In this document: piece by piece, positions 15,325 through 23,433 of the stretch
Layout: each line of letters begins with the position of its first letter
How positions within the stretch are numbered: the first letter of the stretch is position 1
Origin: a virus
Direction: 5' to 3' (one strand)
IMG/VR virus record: IMGVR_UViG_3300032267_001872
Coordinates: 1 to 29,599 of that record
DNA: 29,599 nucleotides
Translations under genes and position numbers: made by a program
The notes under the pieces: model-generated
Databases searched by the model: none
Seen by the model: only the letters and a program-made list of their open reading frames with translations
Told to the model about the DNA's origin: nothing

Positions 15325-16308
15325 TTATAATCCTAATCTCTGTTTGAATCTACGAAACACTGTGCCATCTTTGATTTCTTCTGTGGTCCACATCTTATAT
15401 CCTAGGTCATTCAACCATTGTGTTCTATCAGGGTATTCTGGTGATTCTATTTTAGTTAGATCTCTATTAGCCACAGGCCAGCATATCGCTAGATCTGACG
15501 TGCAGAAAGTAGGGATACCTCTCACACAACTGTCTGTGCTGGCAGTTGAATTGTGTGTTATCACGGCATGACAACTAGCAATTGCTTCTTGAAAATTGAA
15601 TCTATAGAATTTTTTATTATCTCCCGAAAAAAATTTTTCTCCTATTATCAATTCAACATCTGCAGGAAATTCGTTTTTTCTTTGTTCCATAACTGCTACA
15701 TGATTAGGATGAGGCCTCACTAAAAATTTTCTAGAAGTTAATGGTCTCAGTGTTTTATAAACGCTATTGAACCAATCGATAGGATCTAATTCATTCATAC
15801 TCCAGTTGTCTTTAGGTTGTAATACAAACAGTATTGGATCACTTAGATTAGATTTCCTCCATGGATCGTTTTTAATATTCCATAAACCTTTCATCATTTC
15901 CCAACGATCTGGCGGAGAATTATCTGATAAAAAGTTACCATTGTTCATGGGAGAATACAGAGCCACTCTCCAGTGATGTTTAGGATGATCCACTGTGTTT
16001 CCAAAACTGCTCAGTAGACCCCCATCGAATGTAATAATATAGATACCTTTCTTTTTGGCACGCTCTACAAGATCTCTTCTTCTGCCTTTGGTGTGATGCA
16101 TCTGTTTGTCGCCACCGTAACCAAACATACAACCAATCGGAGCAGTGGGTTCCATTTCATCCTGACGCCACTCTCCTGTGAGAGTTTCATTAACAATTAC
16201 GGGTTCATCGCCAGATTTTTTTATACCCTCAGCCATGTGTTGTAATAATTCCCAGCTGGCTCCTCTACGTCTATCTTTTACTGTTCTTCGAAATATTTCA
16301 ACTTTCAT
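15325..16308 (-). CDS. Capsule-polysaccharide-type transferase, copy 2
   Basis: A 327-residue relative of the genes at 11783, 16298 and 19650. Visible landmarks are FLVRPHPNHVAVM (the RPHP turn), CHAVITHNSTASTDSCVRGIPTFCTS (donor-site glycine-proline segment), and a C-terminal MWTTEEIKDGTVFRRF tail. A strong ribosome site GGAGG lies 7 bases before the ATG, and the start overlaps the stop of copy 3 by 11 bases. The N-terminal half carries a glycine-rich FGYGGDKQMHH segment not shared with the other copies. Likely a GT-B-like sugar transferase of a surface polymer; the acceptor is unknown. Confidence 0.7.
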   Translation of the reverse strand: MKVEIFRRTVKDRRRGASWELLQHMAEGIKKSGDEPVIVNETLTGEWRQDEMEPTAPIGCMFGYGGDKQMHHTKGRRRDLVERAKKKGIYIITFDGGLLSSFGNTVDHPKHHWRVALYSPMNNGNFLSDNSPPDRWEMMKGLWNIKNDPWRKSNLSDPILFVLQPKDNWSMNELDPIDWFNSVYKTLRPLTSRKFLVRPHPNHVAVMEQRKNEFPADVELIIGEKFFSGDNKKFYRFNFQEAIASCHAVITHNSTASTDSCVRGIPTFCTSDLAICWPVANRDLTKIESPEYPDRTQWLNDLGYKMWTTEEIKDGTVFRRFKQRLGL

Positions 16309-17113
16309 CTAATATCCTCCATGCCCAACCATTTTGCATTTCTTCTGCTGAGAATTGTCCGTATGCTAGAGAATAATAACAAGGTTCTCTATCTGCATAC
16401 TTGGGTGTTTCTATTTTTGAAAAATCTTGCTCTGCTATAGGCGCACACGAATTCATAACATCTGTGTACACAGGTATGCCTCTTGCTGTGGCTTCTATGG
16501 TTATGTTGCTATTAAATGTTACTATAGCATGTGTATCATTCCAATCGATCGGTGTTGCTGTGTCTTCGTTATCGTTGGCTCCCGGCATTAATCGACCCAA
16601 CGTATCAATTTTACTGTCTGGATTATATCCTTTATTTCTCACAACTATTTCTCGATCAGTATTTGCTCGTAAAGTTTCTAAAGTTTTAGATAACCAATCC
16701 TCTTGTTCAAACATAACTGCCATACTGTGTGTGGGAGGACATACCACAATTTTACGACCGTTCTTCTTCCATGGTTCTATCTTGAATGGAAAATATTTTT
16801 TAAATCTATCATCAGGTCTAGATTCTAAGTAATTCTTCACATGACCGTTTTTGGTTATTCTCATTAGATAAGGATTGCCTCTACTCTCTCCCCAGTAAGG
16901 ACGATCCATGAAATAAAAATCAATTTTGTTTTTTAGAGCCCAATGATACACCATATTTGTGCCTCTTAATATTCCCATTAATACAACTTTGTCAGCATCT
17001 CTCTGTTGTATCACTTGATCGTATGGTAAAATCTTTGATCCTGGTAATCCTTGTTGAGCCCATGTTATATATTTTTCTGTAGCGGGTCTATCGGTTTTGC
17101 TGAGATATATCAT
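16298..17113 (-). CDS. Capsule-polysaccharide-type transferase, copy 3
   Basis: A 271-residue member of the same family, closest in length and pattern to the plus-strand copy at 19650. Shared landmarks: DFYFMDRPYWGESRGNPY (compare DYWYTDTPYFGRFDN), a 'P-x-W' segment before a strand KIVVCPPTHSM, AIVTFNSNITIEATARGIPVYTD, and the tail YSLAYGQFSAEEMQNGWAW. In copy 4 the tail reads YSLAYQQFTPEEFKNG. It heads the minus-strand run 17113 to 11030 and its start faces the divergent glycosyltransferase at 17161 across 47 AT-rich bases. I see no strong promoter there. Confidence 0.7.
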   Translation of the reverse strand: MIYLSKTDRPATEKYITWAQQGLPGSKILPYDQVIQQRDADKVVLMGILRGTNMVYHWALKNKIDFYFMDRPYWGESRGNPYLMRITKNGHVKNYLESRPDDRFKKYFPFKIEPWKKNGRKIVVCPPTHSMAVMFEQEDWLSKTLETLRANTDREIVVRNKGYNPDSKIDTLGRLMPGANDNEDTATPIDWNDTHAIVTFNSNITIEATARGIPVYTDVMNSCAPIAEQDFSKIETPKYADREPCYYSLAYGQFSAEEMQNGWAWRILDES

Positions 17114-17160
17114 CGTTATTAATTATTTTGTTTTTTTCATAGCTTAAAAATAAATATTGC

Positions 17161-17913
17161 ATGAAAAATCTCATAATTCAATATTATATAGATACCAACC
17201 TATATACTCAACCAAATTTTAATAATCTCTATGCCAGTCCTGCGGAGCAGTATTCTAGTCATAGTTTTCAACTATATTGCAAAAAACATGGTATAGATTA
17301 TATTAAAATTACCAAACCTAAATTAGGATTTAAACATCCAACATGGGAAAGATTTGATCTATGGATAGATCAGTCTTGGAGAGATCAATATGATAGAATA
17401 TTATATGTGGATAGTGATGTTTTTGCCTTACCACATGCTACAAATATATTTGATGAATATCCAGATCTAGATACATTTAAAGCAGCCGTATATAAAAAAT
17501 ATCGACAAGGAACTCCAGAACAATGTAAGGAAATTACTAAAGATATTAGTTTATTCAATGATATAAATGGAGAAGATATAAAAACAAAATTTATACAACC
17601 TGGAGTATTCATGTTGAATAAAAAATGTATAGAAGACATGTTACCTTATATTAGCCAATATAAAGACATCACAGATGATAAGATTGATGACGGTATGTTT
17701 TTAAATTATTGTATAGTAAAAAGTGGAGTGTCTTATAAAGATATGATGCCGCAATGGAATTTTAAAAATAACGGTTGTGAAAAATTTAATAAAAAATCTA
17801 CATATTTCTTGCATGCAGCAGGAGGAAAAAAACATAAAAAAGGCAATATGTGGAATCTGTTAAACAACATTTATCCAGAAATAAATGCGGATCTTTCACA
17901 GTTTTCTAATTAA
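17161..17913 (+). CDS. GT-A glycosyltransferase, paralog of the gene at 20459
   Basis: A 250-residue GT-A enzyme. DSD at 84-86 lies in the strand YDRILYVDSDVFALP and is the metal/donor-binding DxD. The N-terminus MKNLIIQYYIDTN and the segment HPTWERFDLW match the paralog at 20459 (MKNCIVQFFMES; HPTFERFDLF), and both have an IQPGVFMLNKK or FNAGVFMLNW acceptor-loop segment and a final HAAGGKK or HGYGQKK motif. So the two genes arose by duplication and then diverged. It is cytoplasmic, lacking membrane segments. The 3' end overlaps the convergent GT61 gene by 18 bases. Confidence 0.8.
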   Translation: MKNLIIQYYIDTNLYTQPNFNNLYASPAEQYSSHSFQLYCKKHGIDYIKITKPKLGFKHPTWERFDLWIDQSWRDQYDRILYVDSDVFALPHATNIFDEYPDLDTFKAAVYKKYRQGTPEQCKEITKDISLFNDINGEDIKTKFIQPGVFMLNKKCIEDMLPYISQYKDITDDKIDDGMFLNYCIVKSGVSYKDMMPQWNFKNNGCEKFNKKSTYFLHAAGGKKHKKGNMWNLLNNIYPEINADLSQFSN

Positions 17914-18975
17914 TTCAAAAAGAACAGCAGTATCAACGGATATATTATTAAAATCTTTTTTTCTTTTAACTCCTTTAATTTTATCTCCTAGTATTGGTAC
18001 TTTCTTTCCCAGCAATACATGATGTGATAATCCTAAATGATGACTTAGCACCGGATAAACTTTCTTCTCCAATAATTCTTCTTGGGTTATTTCTATCACC
18101 TGTGTTCCGGGCTGGCACCATAATATGTTAACCAATCCAGCACCGTGTGTGGTTATAATCTGTTTTGCATTACTAAATGTTTCTATTTGCTTTTTTATGG
18201 GCATGTCTTCTAGTATAATAGTTTGCCAGCCTTTTAACTTCATGAATAATTCTTCAGCATTTGTTAATTGTCTTGCAGGAGCATCTTTTCTAGAAATAAA
18301 AATTTTATCTTGCGGGTTTGATACTACTTGCCCGAACTTGTATCGTAACCATTTAGGCATATCAGGCACAGTTATACCATCATTGTGATTACTCATCGAT
18401 GGAACTATTAGATGTGAAAATCTCCATGTGGTATCTTTTGGCATAACATAATATTTTAATTCTGGAAATAGTTCTTTGGCCAAATGATCAAAGTATTTGC
18501 TAGGACTACTTAAAATATAAACAAAGTCTGTATATTTGATACTAAATTTTTTTTCTAATAATCTAAATTTAGAAATAACATCAATCCATATATGCCATGC
18601 ATTGTTAGCACTCTGCTCATCGATAGGCAACCACACATATCTATAGTTCTCGTTAAAATTTTTACTAACAGCGGGTAAATTAATATCTATCTTATCCCCC
18701 CAGTTCTTCCAAAGGCTGTGTGTCTTTTCTGGTTTGTTTTTAACTTTATCTAACAAAGGCCAGATGTGAGAAGTAATTAAAGTATCTTCGTTAGTTATTA
18801 ATAAAGGTAAACTATGCACCACGCAATCATGAAATTCTCCGGCAAATGTAGGATTGGTAAAAAACATCTTTTGAGGAGCTCTTGCATGATAATCTACCAC
18901 ATATTCTTTTGGGTAATCTATCAAATCAAATCTTTCCAAGAAGTATTGTATGGCTGATATATTTTTAACTATCAT
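17896..18975 (-). CDS. Glycosyltransferase family 61 (DUF563) protein
   Basis: A 359-residue GT61-type enzyme. Landmarks are NNAWHIWIDVISKFRLL in the middle, IFISRKDAPARQLTNAEEL (the family 'R-x-x-x-x-R' strand and turn), and THGAGLVNILWCQPGTQVIEI, the donor-site HGAGL signature. Family members transfer xylose or N-acetylglucosamine-type sugars in eukaryotes and act in bacterial capsule loci. I start it at ATG 18975 (MIVKNISAIQYFLERF); the reading from 19029 begins inside the divergent gene and lies upstream of the promoter. A TTGTCA-16-TATAAT promoter precedes it with a very short leader. Confidence 0.85.
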   Translation of the reverse strand: MIVKNISAIQYFLERFDLIDYPKEYVVDYHARAPQKMFFTNPTFAGEFHDCVVHSLPLLITNEDTLITSHIWPLLDKVKNKPEKTHSLWKNWGDKIDINLPAVSKNFNENYRYVWLPIDEQSANNAWHIWIDVISKFRLLEKKFSIKYTDFVYILSSPSKYFDHLAKELFPELKYYVMPKDTTWRFSHLIVPSMSNHNDGITVPDMPKWLRYKFGQVVSNPQDKIFISRKDAPARQLTNAEELFMKLKGWQTIILEDMPIKKQIETFSNAKQIITTHGAGLVNILWCQPGTQVIEITQEELLEKKVYPVLSHHLGLSHHVLLGKKVPILGDKIKGVKRKKDFNNISVDTAVLFELIRKL

Positions 18976-18988
18976 TGTATTTTCTATA

Positions 18989-19016
18989 ATTATACTATAA
19001 AATAGTAAAATGACAA
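18989..19016 (-). promoter_or_regulatory. Sigma-70-type promoter for the GT61 gene
   Basis: Minus strand: -35 TTGTCA (19011-19016) and a perfect -10 TATAAT (18989-18994), 16 bases apart. The -35 lies inside the first codons of the divergent SGNH gene. Transcription would begin near 18982, leaving about 7 bases before the ATG at 18975. Confidence 0.55.
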
Positions 19017-19675
19017 AGTTATTTTCCAATGGATGTAGTTTTTTGGTATCTAGACCAACGGATGATGTTCATAGTTTTTCTTCTGAATTCCTAGCAAAAT
19101 CCTACAATTTGAATCTATTTAATATTGCAATGGGCGGAAGAGGTAATGATAGAATATCTTTTACCACAAAATTATGGTTTTATCAAAATGGATTCAAGGA
19201 TACTTTTGCTGTTATAGGATGGACCAGTAGTTATAGGATGGACTATGTCACCAACGATGAATGGAAAAAAGGTCGAATCCCTAATATGGATTTAACTTGG
19301 CGCACATGGAAGATATCTGAAAATTTAAAATTTATAAAGTCATGTCCGGGTTGGGATATTGAACAAACTGCTTGTATGAGATTATTAAATCATGTTTTAG
19401 ATTTACAAAACTTTTTTGTTTTAAATAAAATACCGTATGTGATGTTTAATTCTTTACCTGCCATATGGAATAAAAAGATTAGTGATTTTCAAACCACATA
19501 TGAACAAATTGATAAGAAAAGATACTTTAAACCACAATCAAGCCAATTGGATTTTATACAAGAGAATAATTTAATTGTAAGTAAACACGACCCGCACCCA
19601 AGTCTAGATGGACACAAGAAATGGGCAAACCAACTGAAAGAATTTATTGATGTTAACAATTTACGCACCATCTGA
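19010..19675 (+). CDS. SGNH/GDSL-type hydrolase or O-acyl transferase
   Basis: A 221-residue protein with the SGNH block layout: FSNGCSF at 5-11 carries the nucleophile serine in block I (S10 in the position of GDS), GGRGND supplies the glycine and asparagine of blocks II and III, and DPHPSLDGHKKWA near residues 193-205 supplies the Asp and His of block V (DxxH spacing in DGHKK or DPHPS). The family includes esterases and sugar O-acetyl transferases or deacetylases, which fits a polysaccharide-modifying island. No signal peptide, so it acts in the cytoplasm. It opens a plus-strand run of three genes; its end overlaps the next gene by 26 bases. Confidence 0.7.
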   Translation: MTKLFSNGCSFLVSRPTDDVHSFSSEFLAKSYNLNLFNIAMGGRGNDRISFTTKLWFYQNGFKDTFAVIGWTSSYRMDYVTNDEWKKGRIPNMDLTWRTWKISENLKFIKSCPGWDIEQTACMRLLNHVLDLQNFFVLNKIPYVMFNSLPAIWNKKISDFQTTYEQIDKKRYFKPQSSQLDFIQENNLIVSKHDPHPSLDGHKKWANQLKEFIDVNNLRTI

Positions 19676-20462
19676 TAATCCCAAAAGTAAATGTTGGGAA
19701 GTTTTTAATGGAATACGAAAAACCTGGCCCACCGAAACAGAAATAAAAAACAATTTAGAAACAGATGTAAAATCTCCTGCAATGTTTTGGGGGTTTATTA
19801 ATAACAATATTAATCTTGTGCATCAGCTAGAACAACAACAATTAGATTACTGGTATACAGACACTCCTTATTTTGGAAGATTTGACAATACAAATTTAAA
19901 AGATGATAATCATTATTGGAGGATTTGTAAGAATCAGATACATGCTAGATACTGGAGAGACTGCCCATCTGATAGATTTAATAGATTTAATTTAACAATT
20001 AAAACAAGAAAAACTGATGGAAAATATATTCTTATCTGTCCCAGTAGTTTGGGTATACACGCATATCTTAAAAAATCCAATTGGTTAAATGACACTGTTA
20101 ACGAAATAAAAAAATATACTGACAGACCCATTAAGATAAGACAAAAACCTAGAAAGGCCGGCACATCTGGTCCTAGTGTGGCTGATGTGCCTTTAGAACA
20201 AGATCTACAGAATGCATGGGCATGTGTAACCAGTTGTAGTATCAGTGCAGTGGAAGCAGCATTACAAGGAGTGCCGGTATTCAGTGATCCAAAAAGTTTT
20301 GCTTGGACTATATCATCTGCCAGCCTATCTGAAATAGAAGATCCTTTTTATATTGACCCTACCCAATGGTTATATTCTTTGGCCTACCAACAATTTACAC
20401 CCGAAGAATTTAAAAATGGCGTGGCAGTTAAAACATTAAAAGACTTAAATATTTTACAATGA
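19650..20462 (+). CDS. Capsule-polysaccharide-type transferase, copy 4
   Basis: A 270-residue member of the four-copy family. ATG 19650 is preferred to the TTG at 19647. Shared landmarks: DYWYTDTPYFGRFDN, GKYILICPSSLGIHAY, PIKIRQKPRKAG (in the position of the RPHP turn, here changed to RQKP), AWACVTSCSISAVEAALQGVPVFSD, and the tail YSLAYQQFTPEEFKNG. The loss of the histidine in the turn distinguishes it from copies 1 and 2. It is translationally coupled to both neighbours: it overlaps the SGNH gene and ends in ATGA with the next glycosyltransferase. Role as a sugar transferase is inferred from the family. Confidence 0.7.
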   Translation: MLTIYAPSDNPKSKCWEVFNGIRKTWPTETEIKNNLETDVKSPAMFWGFINNNINLVHQLEQQQLDYWYTDTPYFGRFDNTNLKDDNHYWRICKNQIHARYWRDCPSDRFNRFNLTIKTRKTDGKYILICPSSLGIHAYLKKSNWLNDTVNEIKKYTDRPIKIRQKPRKAGTSGPSVADVPLEQDLQNAWACVTSCSISAVEAALQGVPVFSDPKSFAWTISSASLSEIEDPFYIDPTQWLYSLAYQQFTPEEFKNGVAVKTLKDLNILQ

Positions 20463-21154
20463 AAAATTGCATAGTACAATTCTTTATGGAGTCTAAAACA
20501 TTCTCTAAACCGGATTTTGTAAATATTGGTGTTAATCAAGAACTTTTAGAATATTCTAAAAAATCTGCAAAAAAATATGCAGATAAGTGTGGTGTTGATT
20601 ACCTCTTAATTTCAACACCGAGAATAAATCATGTGCATCCAACGTTCGAACGATTTGATTTATTTTTTAATAATGACTGGTGGAAAGAATATGATCAAAT
20701 TTTATATTTAGATACAGATGTGGTTTGTTGGCCCGATGCACCCAGCGTTTTTGAAATGTATCCTAAAAATAATACTTTTAAAGTTTGCGAAGATAAAAAA
20801 GCATTAAAGAAATCAATCGACTGGCATGGAGAAAACGAAACAAATAGTATTCTAACAGAATTTGAACCTAAAGTATTAAGAAAAGAAAGATTTAATGCAG
20901 GAGTTTTTATGTTAAATTGGTATTCTGCTAAAACCATGGCACCTTTTTTAAAATATAAAGAATATCCAGACGATGATAACAAACTTTTAGTATATGCAAC
21001 TTTAAAAAGTCAAGTTGTTGTTGAAAAAATGGATTCAAGATTCAATAAAAAGAACGGTAGTCCAAAGTCTTGGTTTGGACACGGATACGGACAAAAAAAG
21101 TACCTGCCTGATAGTAAAATAATAGTTGAAGCTAGAAAAGTCTTTAAAGATTAA
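20459..21154 (+). CDS. GT-A glycosyltransferase, paralog of the gene at 17161
   Basis: A 231-residue GT-A enzyme with DxD as DTD at 85-87 in YDQILYLDTDVVCWP. It shares start, HPTFERFDLF, acceptor-loop (RFNAGVFMLNW) and C-terminal HGYGQKK segments with the gene at 17161, so the pair is a diverged duplication. The start overlaps the preceding stop as ATGA. The stop overlaps the convergent gene at 21151 by 4 bases. Cytoplasmic, no membrane helix. Donor and acceptor unknown. Confidence 0.8.
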   Translation: MKNCIVQFFMESKTFSKPDFVNIGVNQELLEYSKKSAKKYADKCGVDYLLISTPRINHVHPTFERFDLFFNNDWWKEYDQILYLDTDVVCWPDAPSVFEMYPKNNTFKVCEDKKALKKSIDWHGENETNSILTEFEPKVLRKERFNAGVFMLNWYSAKTMAPFLKYKEYPDDDNKLLVYATLKSQVVVEKMDSRFNKKNGSPKSWFGHGYGQKKYLPDSKIIVEARKVFKD

Positions 21155-21603
21155 TATAACAATTTTTTTATTTTTTTATTAGTAGCTTGATCGAAATACA
21201 TTTCACAAAACGGTCTTTGAGGTAACTCGTGTTTTCTAGGAAGTACTGTAAAACTTTTATCGGATTCTATTATTAAAATTGTATTACTCCAATAACTTAA
21301 TATTTTTTTATCGGTTCCGTTTATAAGCTCTATTTCTCCACCCGTGCTTCTATCTGTGCGTTGTTGAAAGAACCAATAACCAATATATTCATTACTTTTT
21401 TTTGGAATCAACATACGGGTAAAATCGTTATGAAAATACACTTCAACTTTCATATCATCGATAAATTTTTTCCAGTGTTGATGTTCTATATTATTCCACT
21501 GTTCATATAAATTGTCGTAGGTATTTCTAGATACAAGAGTACTGGACCAAATATGAGATATGGGGTTTTTATGACAATTAATATTAGCTATTGACCAACT
21601 CAC
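21151..21603 (-). CDS. Small protein resembling a 2-oxoglutarate/Fe(II) oxygenase
   Basis: A 150-residue protein read from GTG 21603, which forms a GTGA overlap with the preceding stop; the longer frame from 21636 reads through that gene. The pattern follows the prolyl-hydroxylase-like double-stranded helix: HND (H58, D60), then GYWFFQQRTDRSTGGEIELI (the GGE/L strand), then NTILIIESDKSFTVLP and an arginine (R130). The second iron-binding histidine expected in 'SFH.V' is threonine here (T119); H125 is the nearest substitute. So it may be inactive or use another ligand. If active it could hydroxylate a protein or a sugar. The family call is tentative. Confidence 0.45.
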   Translation of the reverse strand: MSWSIANINCHKNPISHIWSSTLVSRNTYDNLYEQWNNIEHQHWKKFIDDMKVEVYFHNDFTRMLIPKKSNEYIGYWFFQQRTDRSTGGEIELINGTDKKILSYWSNTILIIESDKSFTVLPRKHELPQRPFCEMYFDQATNKKIKKLLY

Positions 21604-22274
21604 GACGAGAAAAGATTTATTAATTCTTTCTTCCAAACATCACTGTATTCGCAGTTTCTATAATTCTCAAACCACGGACCACCCTCGGTATAATGTAAAA
21701 TTTTTGGATGTCCATCTTGGGGTTCTTTATACCAACCCACTAACCAATTGTATTCATGAGGTAGAGCTCCTATATCGGCATCTTCTAACCAACTAAATCT
21801 ATGTAGGAACTTGCCTGTTTCTTGATTAAGCAGTTCAGGAGTTAATATTCGATTTTTAGGATGAGCACAGTTCCATAACACCATAGAACTCCAATTCTTT
21901 CTAGGATAAGCCAATTGCATCTGTCCATCCATCTTAACACCCTCTTCAGGAGTGTAATCATGTTGTACACACACCACTGCTTTACTGTCATCACAGTATT
22001 GTTTTAATTCATCAACATCTATTTGCCAAACAAAATCACAATCACAGAACACTGCCCAACCTTGATAATTCTGTAGATACGGTATAAAAAATCTTGTGAA
22101 TGTAAATTCTGTGCTGGCTAATCGGTCTATTTCTCGAGTGTATATACCAGATTCTCTCAGCAGTTTCATTTTTAATGGAACTACATCTACATCTTTATTT
22201 CTACGTTTAATTGAATGCTCACATACTTGGTATGTGATATCTTCTCGTGGATCATATCCTACAAATATTTTCAT
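21600..22274 (-). CDS. GT8-like GT-A glycosyltransferase
   Basis: A 224-residue protein from ATG 22274 (MKIFVGYDPREDITYQV), chosen because AAGGA lies 6-7 bases upstream and the upstream gene stops 2 bases before. DxD is DCD at 78-80 in WAVFCDCDFVWQ. Further GT8-like marks are the N-terminal YDPRE turn, a SSMVLWNC acceptor segment and a C-terminal KILHYTEGGPWFE, which resembles the 'H-x-x-G-x-x-KPW' metal/donor segment. Cytoplasmic. It belongs to a minus-strand run headed by uvsX, so recombination and sugar genes may share transcripts. Confidence 0.8.
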   Translation of the reverse strand: MKIFVGYDPREDITYQVCEHSIKRRNKDVDVVPLKMKLLRESGIYTREIDRLASTEFTFTRFFIPYLQNYQGWAVFCDCDFVWQIDVDELKQYCDDSKAVVCVQHDYTPEEGVKMDGQMQLAYPRKNWSSMVLWNCAHPKNRILTPELLNQETGKFLHRFSWLEDADIGALPHEYNWLVGWYKEPQDGHPKILHYTEGGPWFENYRNCEYSDVWKKELINLFSS

Positions 22275-22276
22275 TT

Positions 22277-22861
22277 TTATATCCTTTTGGTAATAATTTT
22301 GTATATGTGTTCCCAATTATTTACTCTAATAACATCTCGGTGTGTTGATCCTTGGTTGTAATCATGATTATACAACAATGGTTTCAAACCATATTCTACT
22401 CCCTTTTCTGCATTTATCCGTTTGTCTTCCACCCACCATAAACCTGTTCCGTGGAATTCTGCTAGTGCTGCATCTTTGTGATCACCTGTTTCTAATATAA
22501 AATAATTTGTGAACACAGTGTCACCGAATAATTCTGCTAATCTTCTTTTCCTTAATTCTTGTGCTGGTATGTCAGATGTTTGTGATGTTATAGGTATAAA
22601 TGTCCAACCCTCTGCATGTAATAATTTTATCCAGGTTTGTGCATCAGGCATAGGCTGTTGTGTGCTCATCCATGCACTCTTGTTAAATTCTCTAATTAAT
22701 TCTCGTGAAAGATCTCGGTGTATACCGTATCGAATACTCATGTCATACTCGTGCTCCGTATTTTCTAATTGTGGGAATCCTTTAGTCGCCATCCATTTAC
22801 TAAAATGGTTTTCCCATTCTAATAGTACACCATCCACATCTGTTAGTATGATTCTTTCCAT
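22277..22861 (-). CDS. HAD-family phosphatase (5'-nucleotidase-like)
   Basis: A 194-residue HAD protein from ATG 22861, which overlaps the previous stop as TAATG. Motif I is LTDVDGVLLEW with D8 and D10; motif II is the threonine or serine in FIPITSQ; motif IV is WWVEDKRINAEKG with a final acidic pair. Length and DVDGVL start suit the deoxyribonucleotidase-like (NT5C) branch or sugar-phosphate phosphatases. In this place it could dephosphorylate nucleotides for phage DNA synthesis or a sugar phosphate for the island. The catalytic aspartates are intact; the substrate is unknown. Confidence 0.8.
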   Translation of the reverse strand: MERIILTDVDGVLLEWENHFSKWMATKGFPQLENTEHEYDMSIRYGIHRDLSRELIREFNKSAWMSTQQPMPDAQTWIKLLHAEGWTFIPITSQTSDIPAQELRKRRLAELFGDTVFTNYFILETGDHKDAALAEFHGTGLWWVEDKRINAEKGVEYGLKPLLYNHDYNQGSTHRDVIRVNNWEHIYKIITKRI

Positions 22862-23433
22862 TACTTGTTTCTTTCTAAAATTAAAAAACCACAATCGTTG
22901 ATATCATGATATAGTTCTTTCCAATTATTATTTTCTTCTTTTAACCATTTTTCTATGCCTAAGTGTGTTTGAAATCGTTTGGGATTAACATCGTGAAAAG
23001 CAAGATATTTTTTTACTTGATTACTGTGTTTTTTTAATTCTTTATATGTATGATCTTCTGTGTGCATCGTGTCGATGAATAAAAGATCTGTTTCTTCTAT
23101 TGTTATAGCCAAATCATCATCTATTATGCATTTAAATTCTATGCCTAATTCTTTAGCAATTACTTCGTGTTCTGTTTGATTTAAAAATTTATTAATATCA
23201 ATTGTAACTAATTTTTTAGGCAAGCAAGCCAGCCAAACAGCAGTTGAGCAACCTTGATAGTGTCCAAACTCTGTTATAGAATCTAAATTCGAAAATTGTT
23301 CAACCAACCAATCCATTCGACCGGGCATGTCACCGGCCATTTTCCATTTGGTATTTGGCCTAGTTTTATTCTTCCAAGAATTGTATAATATTTTTAAGTT
23401 TTGAGACTTATTGAGATTATCTGATTGTGGCAT
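22861..23433 (-). CDS. Class I SAM-dependent methyltransferase
   Basis: A 190-residue protein with the Rossmann SAM-binding motif SITEFGHYQGCSTAVWLA near 56-72, an acidic strand end KLVTIDINK (ribose-binding position), and DLLFIDTMHTEDHTYKELKKH, then KYLAFHDVNP. This resembles the Methyltransf_24 or cephalosporin-hydroxylase-like branch, often found in polysaccharide loci as sugar O-methyltransferases. The start overlaps uvsY by 17 bases. The fold call is firm; the substrate is unknown and could be a sugar. Confidence 0.8.
   Translation of the reverse strand: MPQSDNLNKSQNLKILYNSWKNKTRPNTKWKMAGDMPGRMDWLVEQFSNLDSITEFGHYQGCSTAVWLACLPKKLVTIDINKFLNQTEHEVIAKELGIEFKCIIDDDLAITIEETDLLFIDTMHTEDHTYKELKKHSNQVKKYLAFHDVNPKRFQTHLGIEKWLKEENNNWKELYHDINDCGFLILERNK

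Noticed and set aside
16401-16832. 143-codon plus-strand frame
   Set aside because: Shadow of the transferase gene on the other strand; no ribosome site and composition follows the antisense of that gene.
22509-22901. 130-codon plus-strand frame
   Set aside because: Lies wholly opposite the HAD gene and has no start signal.
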